From the NCBI RefSeq assembly GCF_050971785.1, contig NZ_JBPCCU010000001.1, forward strand, positions 1,054,001 to 1,118,000: a stretch of DNA of 64,000 bases, read 5' to 3'. Numbering within the stretch: the first letter of the stretch is position 1; every line of letters starts with the position of its first letter. The notes beneath the pieces are model-generated. The model ran no database searches, had not been told where the DNA came from, and was given only the letters and a program-made list of their open reading frames with translations. A program made the translations under genes and the position numbers. Positions 8,334 through 16,024 of the stretch are shown in pieces. This DNA comes from Actinomadura_E scrupuli (lineage in GTDB: Bacteria > Actinomycetota > Actinomycetes > Streptosporangiales > Streptosporangiaceae).

Positions 8334-9005
8334 ATGGAACATCTGGTGCAGCTCACGGACGTGCGCAAAGAGTACGGGGAGACGACCGCGCTGGCGGGCG
8401 TCACGCTGGACATCCGGCCGGGTGAGGCGGTCGCGGTCATGGGGCCGTCCGGCAGCGGGAAGTCGACGCTCCTCAACATGGTGGCGGGGCTGGACCGCCC
8501 GACGTCGGGTTCGATCGTGGTCCAGGGCGAGGACCTGTCGAAGCTGAACGAGACCGCGCTCGCCAAGTTCCGGCGCCGCCGGATCGGCATGGTGTTCCAG
8601 TTCTTCAACCTGCTCGACGACCTCCCGGCGCTGGACAACGCGGTCCTGGCCGCACAGCTGATCGGGACGCCGCGCAAGCAGGCCCACGCCAGGGCGATGG
8701 AGCTCTTCGAGGAGCTCGGCATCGCCGATCGCCGCAACGCCTATCCGGCGGTGCTCAGCGGGGGAGAGCGCCAGCGGGTCGGTGTTGCACGGGCGCTCAT
8801 GAACCGCCCGGCGCTGCTGCTCGCCGACGAACCCACCGGGGCACTCGACAGCCAGTCCGGCGAGCAGGTGATGGATCTGCTCCAGGACCTCAACCAGATC
8901 GGCCAGACGCTGCTGATGGTCACCCACGACCAGCGCCTCGCGTCGCGCTGCGCCGACCGGGTCATCGAGTTCGCCGACGGCCGGGTCACCGAGGCCGTCC
9001 GATGA
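8334..9005 (+). CDS. ABC transporter ATP-binding protein, MacB/LolD type
   Basis: 223 residues with Walker A GPSGSGKST, Q-loop MVFQFFNLLDDL, signature LSGGERQRV, Walker B LLLADEPTGAL with the catalytic Glu, and the switch His in VTHDQ. The FNLL phrase after the Q-loop is typical of the LolD/MacB/BceA group, which drives mechanotransmission rather than simple transport. No Shine-Dalgarno sequence is evident. A TAACGT hexamer at 8322-8327 lies six bases before the ATG, so a leaderless transcript is possible. The stop overlaps the permease start (ATGA). The gene is divergent from the two-component system that probably controls it. Confidence 0.92.
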   Translation: MEHLVQLTDVRKEYGETTALAGVTLDIRPGEAVAVMGPSGSGKSTLLNMVAGLDRPTSGSIVVQGEDLSKLNETALAKFRRRRIGMVFQFFNLLDDLPALDNAVLAAQLIGTPRKQAHARAMELFEELGIADRRNAYPAVLSGGERQRVGVARALMNRPALLLADEPTGALDSQSGEQVMDLLQDLNQIGQTLLMVTHDQRLASRCADRVIEFADGRVTEAVR

Positions 9006-11320
9006 GGGCGACCTGGCGGGCGGCCCGCGCGGCCGTGCGCAAACGGCGGCTCCAGACATTGATCATCGGGGTGGTGGTGCTGGTCTCGACGGCGACGATC
9101 GTGCTGGCGCTGGGCCTGCTCGCCACCGTGGACGCGCCGTTCGACAAGGCCTTCGCCCGGTTGCAGGGGGCGCATCTGAACGTGTCGTACGACGGCGGCA
9201 AGGTCTCGGCGGACCGGCTGGGTGCCACCGCGCACCTGCCGGGGGTCAAGGCCGCCGCCGGCCCCTTCGCCAGTGTGGTCGTGGAGACCACCGGGTTCAT
9301 CGGCCTGCGACCCGGCCCGATCACGGTGGTGGGCAGGGCGGATCAGAACGGCCCGGTGGACCACCTCGTCCTGACGGAGGGGCGCTGGCTCGCCGGGCCC
9401 GGCGAGATCGTGATCAGAAGGGACCCGCACGTACGCTGCGGGGGCGAAGGCTGCTCGCCCGTCGGCAAGCAGGTCGAGGCTCCCGGCCGCCCGAGGCTGA
9501 CCATCGTCGGCGTCGTCAGGTCGATCACGCAGTCCGCCGATGCCTGGGTCACCCCCGCCCAGGCGCAGGCACTTCACCCGCGTGACTTCCAGATGCTCTA
9601 CCGCTTCACCGACTCCTCGACCAAAGTCTCCGCCGTCACCACCGGCCTGCCGTCCGGCGCCGTGACCGGCAGCCAGTCCTATCTGGTCCCCAAGCTCGAC
9701 TCCGCGAACAACGTCAAGGTCGCCGTCCCCTTCCTGCTGGTCTTCGGGGTGCTCGGCCTGATCGCCGCCGTACTGATCATCGGTAACGTGGTCAGTGGCG
9801 CGGTGGTCTCCGGCTACCGCCACATCGGTGTGCTCAAGGCGCTCGGGTTCACCCCCGCCCAGGTGAGCGGCGTCTACGTCGTGATGATCGCGGTGCCCGG
9901 TGTCGTCGGCTGCACGTGCGGTGTCGTCATCGGCAACCTGCTCGCCAAGTTCCTCACCGCGAGCACGGGTGAGGCGCTCGACCTGCCGGTCGCCAACGGA
10001 GTCGCCCCCTGGGTCGACGTGGCGGCCATCGCCGGCATCTGCGCCCTGGTCGTGGTCACCGCCCTGGTGCCCGCCGTACGCGCGGGCAGATTGTCCGCGG
10101 CCCAAGCCGTGAGCGCCGGCGCGGTCCCGCGCCGGGGCAGGGCGCTGCGCGTCCAGCGAGTGCTGGCCAAAGCCTCGCTGCCGCGCCCGGTCAGCCTCGG
10201 CCTCGGCCTGCCCTTCGCCCGGCCGGGCCGCAGCGCGCTCACTCTTGCGGCCGTCGCGTTCGGGGTCGCGGCGGTGACCTTCGCCACCGGCCTGCTCTGG
10301 ACGATCGACGCCTACTCGGTGGGAGCCGCCCGAACGGAGGTCGCCGCGGTGTCCGTCGACACCGCCCTGCCGGACGCAGGTCCCCCGCCCATGAGGAAGG
10401 ACGAGCCGGAACCCGCCCCCGCGGTGAGCGGCGCACAGGCCGAGAGCCGGCTGAGGGGTCTGCCGGGGACGCGGCTGCTGACCCCCTGCGCGGTCCGGGC
10501 CGTGCACGTGGTCGGGATGAACGAGACCGTCGACCTGAAGGCGTACCGGGACGGTTTCTCCCGGCACGGCTACGATCTCGCCCGGGGCCGATGGCTCCGC
10601 GGGCCGGCCGAGGTCGTCGTGTCCAGCGCGTTCATGAAGGCCACCGACCTGAAGATGGGCGACACCGTGTACGTCCTGGTCCAGGACCGCCGGACGGCCC
10701 TGCGGATCGTCGGCGAGGCGGTGGGCGAGGACCAGATCATCACCGACTGGCAGACGATGTCCGCGCTCGTGCCCGGCCTGCAGGCCACCTACTTCGAGAT
10801 CGGCCTGAAGAAGGGCGTGCGAGCGCAGGCCTACGCCGAATCCCTCCACTCGGTGCTGGGCGACCGGCTCGGGATCGGCGTGCGGGGAGACGACTTGGAC
10901 GCCGTCCTGCTCGGCCTCGTCACGACGCTCACGCTCGGCCTCACGGTCGTGTCCACCCTCGGCGTCTTCAACACCGTGGTCCTCAACACCCGGGACCGCA
11001 CGCGCGACTTCGGCATTCTCAAGTCCCTCGGTTCCACCCCACGCCAGATCATGGCCATGGTGATCACTTCCATGCTGGCCCTGGGCCTGGCCGGTGGGCT
11101 GATCGGGATCCCCGTCGGCGTCGTCGCCCATCACCTGGTCATGCCGGTCACCGGCGAGGCCGGCGGGGTCACCCTCCCGGACGCCTACATCCAGGTGTAC
11201 GGACCGCTCAGCCTGGTAGTGCTCGCCTCGGCGGGGGTCGCCATCGGCATTCTCGGTGCCCTGGTCCCGGCGGGCTGGGCGTCCCGGCTGAAGACCGCGA
11301 CGGCGCTGCGCAGCGAATGA
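9002..11320 (+). CDS. FtsX-type ABC transporter permease
   Basis: 772 residues with two MacB/FtsX permease units. There is a membrane helix near 15-40, an extracytoplasmic region to about 235, three helices at about 240-360 (including GYRHIGVLKALGFTPAQV), a second extracytoplasmic part, and a C-terminal FtsX domain with RDFGILKSLGSTPRQIMAMV. The repeated -GxLKALG/S-TPxQ- coupling motif marks both halves. With the preceding ATPase it makes a complete exporter or peptide-stress transducer. The length is normal for two-domain actinobacterial members. The substrate is unknown. A GC stem follows the stop and may terminate the operon. Confidence 0.9.
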   Translation: MRATWRAARAAVRKRRLQTLIIGVVVLVSTATIVLALGLLATVDAPFDKAFARLQGAHLNVSYDGGKVSADRLGATAHLPGVKAAAGPFASVVVETTGFIGLRPGPITVVGRADQNGPVDHLVLTEGRWLAGPGEIVIRRDPHVRCGGEGCSPVGKQVEAPGRPRLTIVGVVRSITQSADAWVTPAQAQALHPRDFQMLYRFTDSSTKVSAVTTGLPSGAVTGSQSYLVPKLDSANNVKVAVPFLLVFGVLGLIAAVLIIGNVVSGAVVSGYRHIGVLKALGFTPAQVSGVYVVMIAVPGVVGCTCGVVIGNLLAKFLTASTGEALDLPVANGVAPWVDVAAIAGICALVVVTALVPAVRAGRLSAAQAVSAGAVPRRGRALRVQRVLAKASLPRPVSLGLGLPFARPGRSALTLAAVAFGVAAVTFATGLLWTIDAYSVGAARTEVAAVSVDTALPDAGPPPMRKDEPEPAPAVSGAQAESRLRGLPGTRLLTPCAVRAVHVVGMNETVDLKAYRDGFSRHGYDLARGRWLRGPAEVVVSSAFMKATDLKMGDTVYVLVQDRRTALRIVGEAVGEDQIITDWQTMSALVPGLQATYFEIGLKKGVRAQAYAESLHSVLGDRLGIGVRGDDLDAVLLGLVTTLTLGLTVVSTLGVFNTVVLNTRDRTRDFGILKSLGSTPRQIMAMVITSMLALGLAGGLIGIPVGVVAHHLVMPVTGEAGGVTLPDAYIQVYGPLSLVVLASAGVAIGILGALVPAGWASRLKTATALRSE

Positions 11321-11330
11321 TCACAGGGAA

Positions 11331-11369
11331 GGCCACGGCCGTCCGCCGACGCAGGCGATGGCCGTGGCC
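11331..11369 (+). terminator. Possible terminator stem after the ABC exporter
   Basis: GGCCACGGCC (11331-11340) pairs with GGCCGTGGCC (11360-11369), a perfect 10-bp stem starting ten bases after the permease stop. There is no T-run, which is usual in such high-GC genomes. Confidence 0.55.
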
Positions 11370-11512
11370 AGTTCCTGAGGGGTGACCGCCTCGGCCAGCC
11401 AGGACACGCCTGCCGCAGGCGCCGTCTCCGGCGGGAGCTACGCTTCGCGCCGAGCGCCCAACGGCATCCCACATTTACTTTGCCATTCACTCTTCGTAGT
11501 CGAATGATTACC

Positions 11513-11518
11513 TATAGT
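11513..11518 (+). promoter_or_regulatory. Candidate -10 box of a near-leaderless promoter
   Basis: TATAGT lies ten bases before the GTG start at 11529, in a short AT-rich patch. No Shine-Dalgarno sequence stands between them, so transcription may begin only a few bases before the start codon. I found no convincing -35 box. Confidence 0.4.
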
Positions 11519-11528
11519 CTCCGGTCTC

Positions 11529-12428
11529 GTGCCATCGACCGATCACGAGCTACCGCTGGAGCTGTTCCGCAATCGGCCTGAGCTCGCCCCCGAACTGCTG
11601 GAGACCCTCTTCGGCCTCAAAGTGCCAGCCCACACCCAGGTCCGCTTGGGGTCGGAGACGCTCAACGACTGCGATCCCACGGAGTACCGCTGCGACGCGA
11701 CCGTCATCCTGGGCGACCCAGGCGCCTCCCAGCTGGCCATCATCGTGGAAGTGCAGCTCCGTGCCCGAGTCCAGGACCTTGATCGCAAGAGATATACCTG
11801 GCCGGTGTATCTGGCCACCCTGCGGGCCCGTCAGGAATGCCCGGTGACGCTGCTGGTGCTGTGCCCCGATGCCGAGACCGCCGCGAAATGCGCCGAACTG
11901 ATCGAGACAGGTCACCCGGGTTGGGACCTGAAACCACTGGTGATAAACCTGGCGAAGTCTCCCGCCGTCACAAATGCTGACAAGGCACGCGAAATGCCCG
12001 AACTCGCGGTGCTCAGCGTCGTCAGCCATGCGGACGGACCCGACGGCCGCGCGGTCTTGGAGGCTTTCTGCGCGGGAATGGAAACCCTCAAGCACCGGGC
12101 CGACGTCGGTGCGAAGTACTATGAATACGTGTTGTCACGGCTGTCTGCCGCAGCCCAGCGCAGTCTGGAGGAGATCTTGACTACGGACACCTACGAGTAC
12201 CAAAGTGCCTTCGCCCGCGAGTACTTCGGCCAGGGCAAGGCTGAGGGTAAGGCCGAAGGGGAAGTCCAGGGCGAGGCTCGGGCGTTGCTCTCCTTCTTGG
12301 CGGGCCGTGGTCTGCCGGTGTCCGAGCAAGCGCGCGCACAGATCACCTCCTGCACGGACCTGGACCGGCTCGACCATTGGATCAAGCGCGCGGCCACGGC
12401 CTGTTCCGTTGAGGACCTCTTCGACTGA
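11529..12428 (+). CDS. Rpn-like putative PD-(D/E)XK nuclease
   Basis: 299 residues, GTG start. The N-terminal half fits the Rpn/YhgA type of PD-(D/E)XK proteins: Asp56 in RCDATVIL and the E-x-Q pair Glu74/Gln76 in AIIVEVQLR, followed by a basic helix (DRKRYTW). Family members are DNA nucleases or transposase-like recombination factors. The C-terminal half is helical, with the repeat GQGKAEGKAEGEVQGEA, a feature often seen in this family before a short end domain. Base composition is a little less GC-extreme than the neighbours (for example GATAAACC near 11941), which could mean transfer. The family is an inference from motifs. Confidence 0.65.
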   Translation: MPSTDHELPLELFRNRPELAPELLETLFGLKVPAHTQVRLGSETLNDCDPTEYRCDATVILGDPGASQLAIIVEVQLRARVQDLDRKRYTWPVYLATLRARQECPVTLLVLCPDAETAAKCAELIETGHPGWDLKPLVINLAKSPAVTNADKAREMPELAVLSVVSHADGPDGRAVLEAFCAGMETLKHRADVGAKYYEYVLSRLSAAAQRSLEEILTTDTYEYQSAFAREYFGQGKAEGKAEGEVQGEARALLSFLAGRGLPVSEQARAQITSCTDLDRLDHWIKRAATACSVEDLFD

Positions 12429-12660
12429 GCGGTCGTCCCTGGCCATTCGAGGACGGCTCGATTCCGGTTTCCCTGAATGGCGTCAGCCGGTTCCTCAGCT
12501 GATCTTTCAGATGGGGTCCCCTGGAGGCAACCCAGCGTGGACGCCCATTGCGAGTACACCGCGTGGGTGCTTCGTGGATCGGGGCAGGGGATTTCCGCAA
12601 CGCCTCGCGATGTGAATATCTGTCCGTTTCTAGAGCAGGCGGGTCGGTGCTGTTTTCCCG

Positions 12661-12804
12661 TTGCATTGCCCTGACCACCAAGACGCGGCCCCGGTCCTTG
12701 GTCGTCGTCAGGCTGCCTGCGGGTGCGTGTAGGCCGCGTGGGGGTGGTCAGGGCAAAGGCCGGTCAGGGCGAAGGCCGCGTGGGGGTGGTCAGGGCAAAT
12801 GCAA
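12661..12804. repeat. Imperfect inverted repeat with about 30-bp arms
   Basis: The left arm 12661-12690 begins TTGCATTGCCCTGACCACC. The right arm 12774-12804 reads as its reverse complement (GGTGGTCAGGGCAAATGCAA) with one inserted A and a three-base mismatch in the middle. The 83-base interior carries an extra copy of the right-arm core. It could be a decayed small mobile element or a hairpin-forming intergenic repeat. Confidence 0.7.
12731..12799. repeat. 27-bp direct repeat, two copies, 42-bp period
   Basis: The same 27 bases occur at 12731-12757 and 12773-12799, starting AGGCCGCGTGGGGGTGGTC and ending GGGCAAA. Between them lies a shorter degenerate copy of the core GGTCAGGGCGAAGGCC. The second copy forms most of the right arm of the inverted repeat. 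Confidence 0.85.
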
Positions 12805-12917
12805 TGCGGAGGGGATCCCCCCGACCCGTGGGTGCGTACGAGGGCATCTCAAGACCGCGGCCGCCTGCGCCGGCGAGTGGGCGCGGTCCACGGCAGGGCC
12901 TCCGGCCGAGGTGTGAC

Positions 12918-12944
12918 GGCTCCCCGCCGGGGTGGCGGGGAGCC
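12918..12944 (-). terminator. Terminator hairpin of the secreted-protein gene
   Basis: GGCTCCCCGCC (12918-12928) and GGCGGGGAGCC (12934-12944) form a perfect 11-bp stem with a five-base loop. It lies 12 bases beyond the stop of the reverse-strand gene. Confidence 0.75.
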
Positions 12945-12956
12945 GGGCCGGGAGTG

Positions 12957-14213
12957 TCAGGTGACGGGGTTCTCCACCAGGTAGACCTTGGGGGAGGGGG
13001 CTGTGCAGGTGGCCTTCGAGGTGGTGCCCGAGCCGTTGAAGGTGAACTCGGCCGCCGCGCCGCCGAGGGAGACCGCGACGCTCTGGGCGCCGGAGACGGG
13101 CTTGAACGGTCCTGCGGTGAGGGTGCCGCCGGCGGGCAGGGGGATCACGGTCGGCCGGTCCCGGACGAAGGTCGTCGGCGGGATGGCTATCGCGTCGGCG
13201 GCGACGTTCTGCACGGCCGGGGTGCCGCCCTCGACGTTCAGGTCGAGGGTGGTGACCTTGCCGGCGGCCGTGGTGTAGCCCTTGTCGAGCAGCTTGTTCA
13301 CGGTGGCCGCGGGGAGGGTCAGCGCCCCGGAGGCCTGGGTGAAGGAGAAGGAGCCGCCCTTCTTGACGACGAGCGGGATGTTGGCGCCCACCGCGATGCC
13401 GACGTCCAGTGGGTCACCGCCGAGCGTGCAGGAGTAGGGGGCGTGGATGATGCCGGCGAGCTCGTTGGAGGCGGGCTCGGCGAAGTTCAGCGGCGCGCCG
13501 GTGATCTTTGCGGGCGGCTGCCCGGCCGGGCCGCCGATGCCGATCTTCAGCAGGGCGTTGCCCTTCGTGGCCTTGCAGTCGGCCTTGATCGGCAGCGTGA
13601 AGCCCGCCGATGACTTCAGGTTCACCTCGGCGACCGCCCCGTCGAACTTCAGGGTCGTGGCCCCGCTGGTGGCGGCCTTGAACGGCCCGACGTCGAAGGT
13701 GCCCTGGAGGGGCAGGCCGACCTTCAGCGGCTGACCGGGTGTGAGCGGGATGTCCTTGATCTCGAACGGCTCGTCCTTGGCGATGTTGATCGACTCAGGG
13801 GTGGAGGTGCTCGCGCCGATGCTGAGATCCGTGATCTTGGCATCGACCTTGTCGATCGCGATGATCCCCGCCAGCGAGGTCAGCCACGACGGGAAGGTGA
13901 TGCTCCCCGATCCCTGGGTCAGCCAGAACTCCTGGCCCGGACCGAGCTGGACCGGGGCCACACCTTGTACGTCCACGTCGGTGGGCAGGTAGAACACCGG
14001 CACGCCGGCGAGGGTGACGGTGCAGCCGATCGGCAGCTTGAACCTGCCGGCGTCCACACCGATCGCCGGGACGCCGGCCGGCGGCAGTGCGTGCGCGGCC
14101 GGGACCACGGCGAGAGCGAGCATCGCGACCGCGCCGCAGGAGATCGCAAGGGCCCTTCGGAGCCTTCCCGTCCAGGGTCGTGCCGGGGTGCGGTGGCGTT
14201 GTCGTCCACGCAT
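12957..14213 (-). CDS. Secreted protein with two similar beta-rich domains
   Basis: 418 residues. A basic N-terminus, a hydrophobic stretch (ISCGAVAMLALAVVPA) and AHA at about residue 41 make a signal peptide. The mature part has two related halves of about 180-190 residues. Each starts with a Cys in a beta-strand (IGCTVTLAGVPV, YSCTLGGDPLDV), has a GSITFPSWLTSL / GALTLPAATVNKL segment and a FKAATSGA / FKPVSGAQ segment, and ends with a further Cys (ADCKATKG, ATCTAPSP). Each half thus probably closes one disulfide. It resembles actinobacterial extracellular proteins of unknown function (DUF6801-like by memory, not checked). No catalytic residues are evident. It is divergent from a TetR gene, which may control it. 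Confidence 0.75.
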   Translation of the reverse strand: MRGRQRHRTPARPWTGRLRRALAISCGAVAMLALAVVPAAHALPPAGVPAIGVDAGRFKLPIGCTVTLAGVPVFYLPTDVDVQGVAPVQLGPGQEFWLTQGSGSITFPSWLTSLAGIIAIDKVDAKITDLSIGASTSTPESINIAKDEPFEIKDIPLTPGQPLKVGLPLQGTFDVGPFKAATSGATTLKFDGAVAEVNLKSSAGFTLPIKADCKATKGNALLKIGIGGPAGQPPAKITGAPLNFAEPASNELAGIIHAPYSCTLGGDPLDVGIAVGANIPLVVKKGGSFSFTQASGALTLPAATVNKLLDKGYTTAAGKVTTLDLNVEGGTPAVQNVAADAIAIPPTTFVRDRPTVIPLPAGGTLTAGPFKPVSGAQSVAVSLGGAAAEFTFNGSGTTSKATCTAPSPKVYLVENPVT

Positions 14214-14229
14214 CCTGTCCTCCTCAAAA

Positions 14230-14245
14230 AGTACGGATGAGTACT
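14230..14245. promoter_or_regulatory. Candidate TetR operator (AGTAC-N6-GTACT)
   Basis: AGTAC (14230-14234) and GTACT (14241-14245) form a perfect dyad just upstream of the secreted-protein gene and in the intergenic space shared with the TetR gene. A second small dyad, TCACC-CGC-GGTGA, lies at 14335-14347, nearer the TetR start. Confidence 0.45.
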
Positions 14246-14408
14246 ACTGGGCGACATCCTGCGTTCGGACGGACGTGCCGGATATGTTCGGACTTGCAGG
14301 GCTCGCAAGTCCCGGTTAGCAACGGCTTTCACATCACCCGCGGTGACCTGGGGAGGACGTGACCGGCGGTCGAGCTGGGCTCGGCATGGATCCCCACAGA
14401 ACCCCGGG

Positions 14409-15191
14409 ATGACCGAGTTGCCCCCTGAACCAGCCGCATCATCGGGCCTGCGGCTCGCCGGGACCCACGAGCCCGGCCGCCCCGGCCTGCCCCGGGGCCG
14501 TAGCAGCCTGCCCGGCCAGGCCGTCCGCGATGCCCAGCGCGCCCGGCTGCTGCGCGCCGTGATCGCCGTGGTCGCGGACAAGGGGTACGGGCATACGACC
14601 GTCACCGACGTCGTCCGCGGTGCCCGGGTCTCGCGCAACGTCTTCTACGCGCACTTCGCCGACCTGGAGACCTGCTTCTTCGCCGCGGTCACCGCCGCCC
14701 GGGACGTGATCGTCCACCATCTGATCGGCACGACCCGCGACCACACCCACGACCCCGCCCCGACCGCGGTCCTGCGCGCCAGCGTCCGTGCCTACCTGGA
14801 CCTCTGCGCCCAGGAACCCGAGTTCGTCCGCTGCATCATGATCGAGCTGCCCGCCGTCGGCCGCCGTGCGCTCAACGGCCGCAACGCCGCCTACCGGCAG
14901 ATCGCCGGTCTCCTGCGGCTGTGGCGGGACACCGGCCACCCCGCACTGCCTCCGGTTCCCGACGAGAGCTACCTCGCCGCGGTCGGCGCCATCGGCGAGC
15001 TCGTCCTCGCCCACGCCGCTGACGGCACCACCGCCGCGCTGCCCGCGCTCACCGACACCGCCACCGCCATCATCGAGCGCATCCTCGCCGTCCCGCGGGA
15101 CGCCGTCCCGCCGGACGCCGTCCCGCCGGACGCCGTCCCGCCGGACGCCGGCCCAGGGGAGGGCGGTTCCGGCGAGCCCCCTGCCTCCTGA
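14409..15191 (+). CDS. TetR-family transcriptional regulator with repetitive C-terminal tail
   Basis: 260 residues, ATG 14409 preferred to an in-frame ATG 66 bases upstream. Residues about 45-90 hold the TetR DNA-binding domain (LRAVIAVVADKGYGHTTVTDVVRGARVS, then NVFYAHFADLETCFF). The ligand domain follows and looks complete to about residue 235. The tail then repeats DAVPP three times and ends Gly/Ser-rich, encoded by 15-bp DNA repeats. The gene is divergent from the secreted-protein gene and probably regulates it or itself. The ligand is unknown. Confidence 0.85.
   Translation: MTELPPEPAASSGLRLAGTHEPGRPGLPRGRSSLPGQAVRDAQRARLLRAVIAVVADKGYGHTTVTDVVRGARVSRNVFYAHFADLETCFFAAVTAARDVIVHHLIGTTRDHTHDPAPTAVLRASVRAYLDLCAQEPEFVRCIMIELPAVGRRALNGRNAAYRQIAGLLRLWRDTGHPALPPVPDESYLAAVGAIGELVLAHAADGTTAALPALTDTATAIIERILAVPRDAVPPDAVPPDAVPPDAGPGEGGSGEPPAS
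15089..15151 (+). repeat. 15-bp in-frame tandem repeat in the TetR gene
   Basis: GACGCCGTCCCGCCG is repeated about three times, with a degenerate copy at each end. It encodes DAVPP units in the tail, outside the folded domains, so copy number can vary without loss of frame. Confidence 0.85.
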
Positions 15192-15252
15192 CGGCCCCTG
15201 ACGGCCACACCGGCATCGGGCCCGTCGCCGTCCGGCCAGAGGGCGAGGGAGG

Positions 15253-15840
15253 TCATCGCGGGGCGGGGCCGTCGTGGCGTTCGATGCCGTTCATGAGGAG
15301 GTCGAGAAGGCGGCCGGCGAGGTCACGTTGGTCTGGTTCGCCCGCGATGAGCGTCACGCCGCCCAGGGCCATGAGCACGTCGTCCGGGGCGAGGTCCGGG
15401 CGGATCGTGCCGTCCGCGACCCCCGCGGCCATGAGTGCCGTCAGTGCCTCGGTGAGCAGATCCCGGGTACGCATGCGCAGGTCGCCCTCAGTGACGAGGA
15501 CCGCGTGGAGGGCGTCCGCCATTCCGTGCTTGGTCGCCATGTAGTCGACGAAGAGGTCCATCCAGGTGCGCAGTGCCTCCGTCGCGGGCGCGGTCTCGAG
15601 GAGCCCGGGAGCCGCTGCGCAGAGCCGGGCGGTCTCGTTCCTGTACGTCGCCTCCACCAGCCGTTCACGCGTGGGGAAGCGCCGGTAGAGCGTCCCGATC
15701 CCGACACCGGCGTCCTTGGCGATCGCTTTGAGCGCCGCCTCGGACCCGTCCCGGGCGAACGCCCGTGCTGCCGCCTCCAGCAGGCGGTCCTGGTTCTGGC
15801 GCGCGTCGGCACGCAGTGGCCGGGCTCTCTCGGATGGCAC
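15253..15840 (-). CDS. TetR-family transcriptional regulator
   Basis: 195 residues. The N-terminal helix-turn-helix reads LLEAAARAFARDGSEAALKAIAKDAGVGIGTLYRRFPTRERLVEA, a canonical TetR/AcrR domain of the group often annotated with a TetR_C_33-type ligand domain. The C-terminal region holds long helices (TDLLTEALTALMAAGV is the kind of segment seen). The gene is divergent from an SDR gene, and the intergenic space holds two operators of the same architecture, strongly suggesting that it represses both itself and the SDR gene. The inducer is unknown. Confidence 0.9.
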   Translation of the reverse strand: MPSERARPLRADARQNQDRLLEAAARAFARDGSEAALKAIAKDAGVGIGTLYRRFPTRERLVEATYRNETARLCAAAPGLLETAPATEALRTWMDLFVDYMATKHGMADALHAVLVTEGDLRMRTRDLLTEALTALMAAGVADGTIRPDLAPDDVLMALGGVTLIAGEPDQRDLAGRLLDLLMNGIERHDGPAPR

Positions 15841-15880
15841 GTTCGCTCCTGGCTCTGGGCGGGCGGGGGTACCGGGTTGC

Positions 15881-15902
15881 TATGCGGAGCCGGGTCCGCT
15901 TA
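15881..15902. promoter_or_regulatory. TetR operator 1 (TATGCGGA-N6-TCCGCTTA)
   Basis: Half-sites TATGCGGA (15881-15888) and TCCGCTTA (15895-15902) are inverted with a 6-base spacer, 7 of 8 positions symmetric. It is the nearer site to the regulator gene. Confidence 0.7.
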
Positions 15903-15911
15903 TGCTGCGAT

Positions 15912-15933
15912 TAAGTGGACGCGGCTCCACTTA
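15912..15933. promoter_or_regulatory. TetR operator 2 (TAAGTGGA-N6-TCCACTTA)
   Basis: TAAGTGGA (15912-15919) and TCCACTTA (15926-15933) are perfect inverted 8-mers with a 6-base spacer. The centre lies 31 bp, about three helical turns, from that of operator 1, so two dimers would bind on one face of the DNA. Confidence 0.8.
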
Positions 15934-16024
15934 CGAGTTTACGGGGTCGCCTTCCGATGCGCACCCACCCGGAGATCCCCGGGTCGCGGACACGGCATCG
16001 GCGGGCCGGCAGAAGGGCAGCAAC

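Larger units (their letters stand above)
12429..12956. other. Gene-free spacer with repeats
   Basis: About 530 bases with no convincing gene. It holds a large inverted repeat, an overlapping direct repeat, and the terminator of the reverse-strand gene to its right. The open frames here have no recognisable domain and use Arg/Gly-rich composition typical of chance frames. Confidence 0.6.

Noticed and set aside
8741..11134. A 797-codon open frame opposite the ABC exporter permease
   Set aside because: Low-complexity shadow frame; the FtsX permease on the + strand explains the region.
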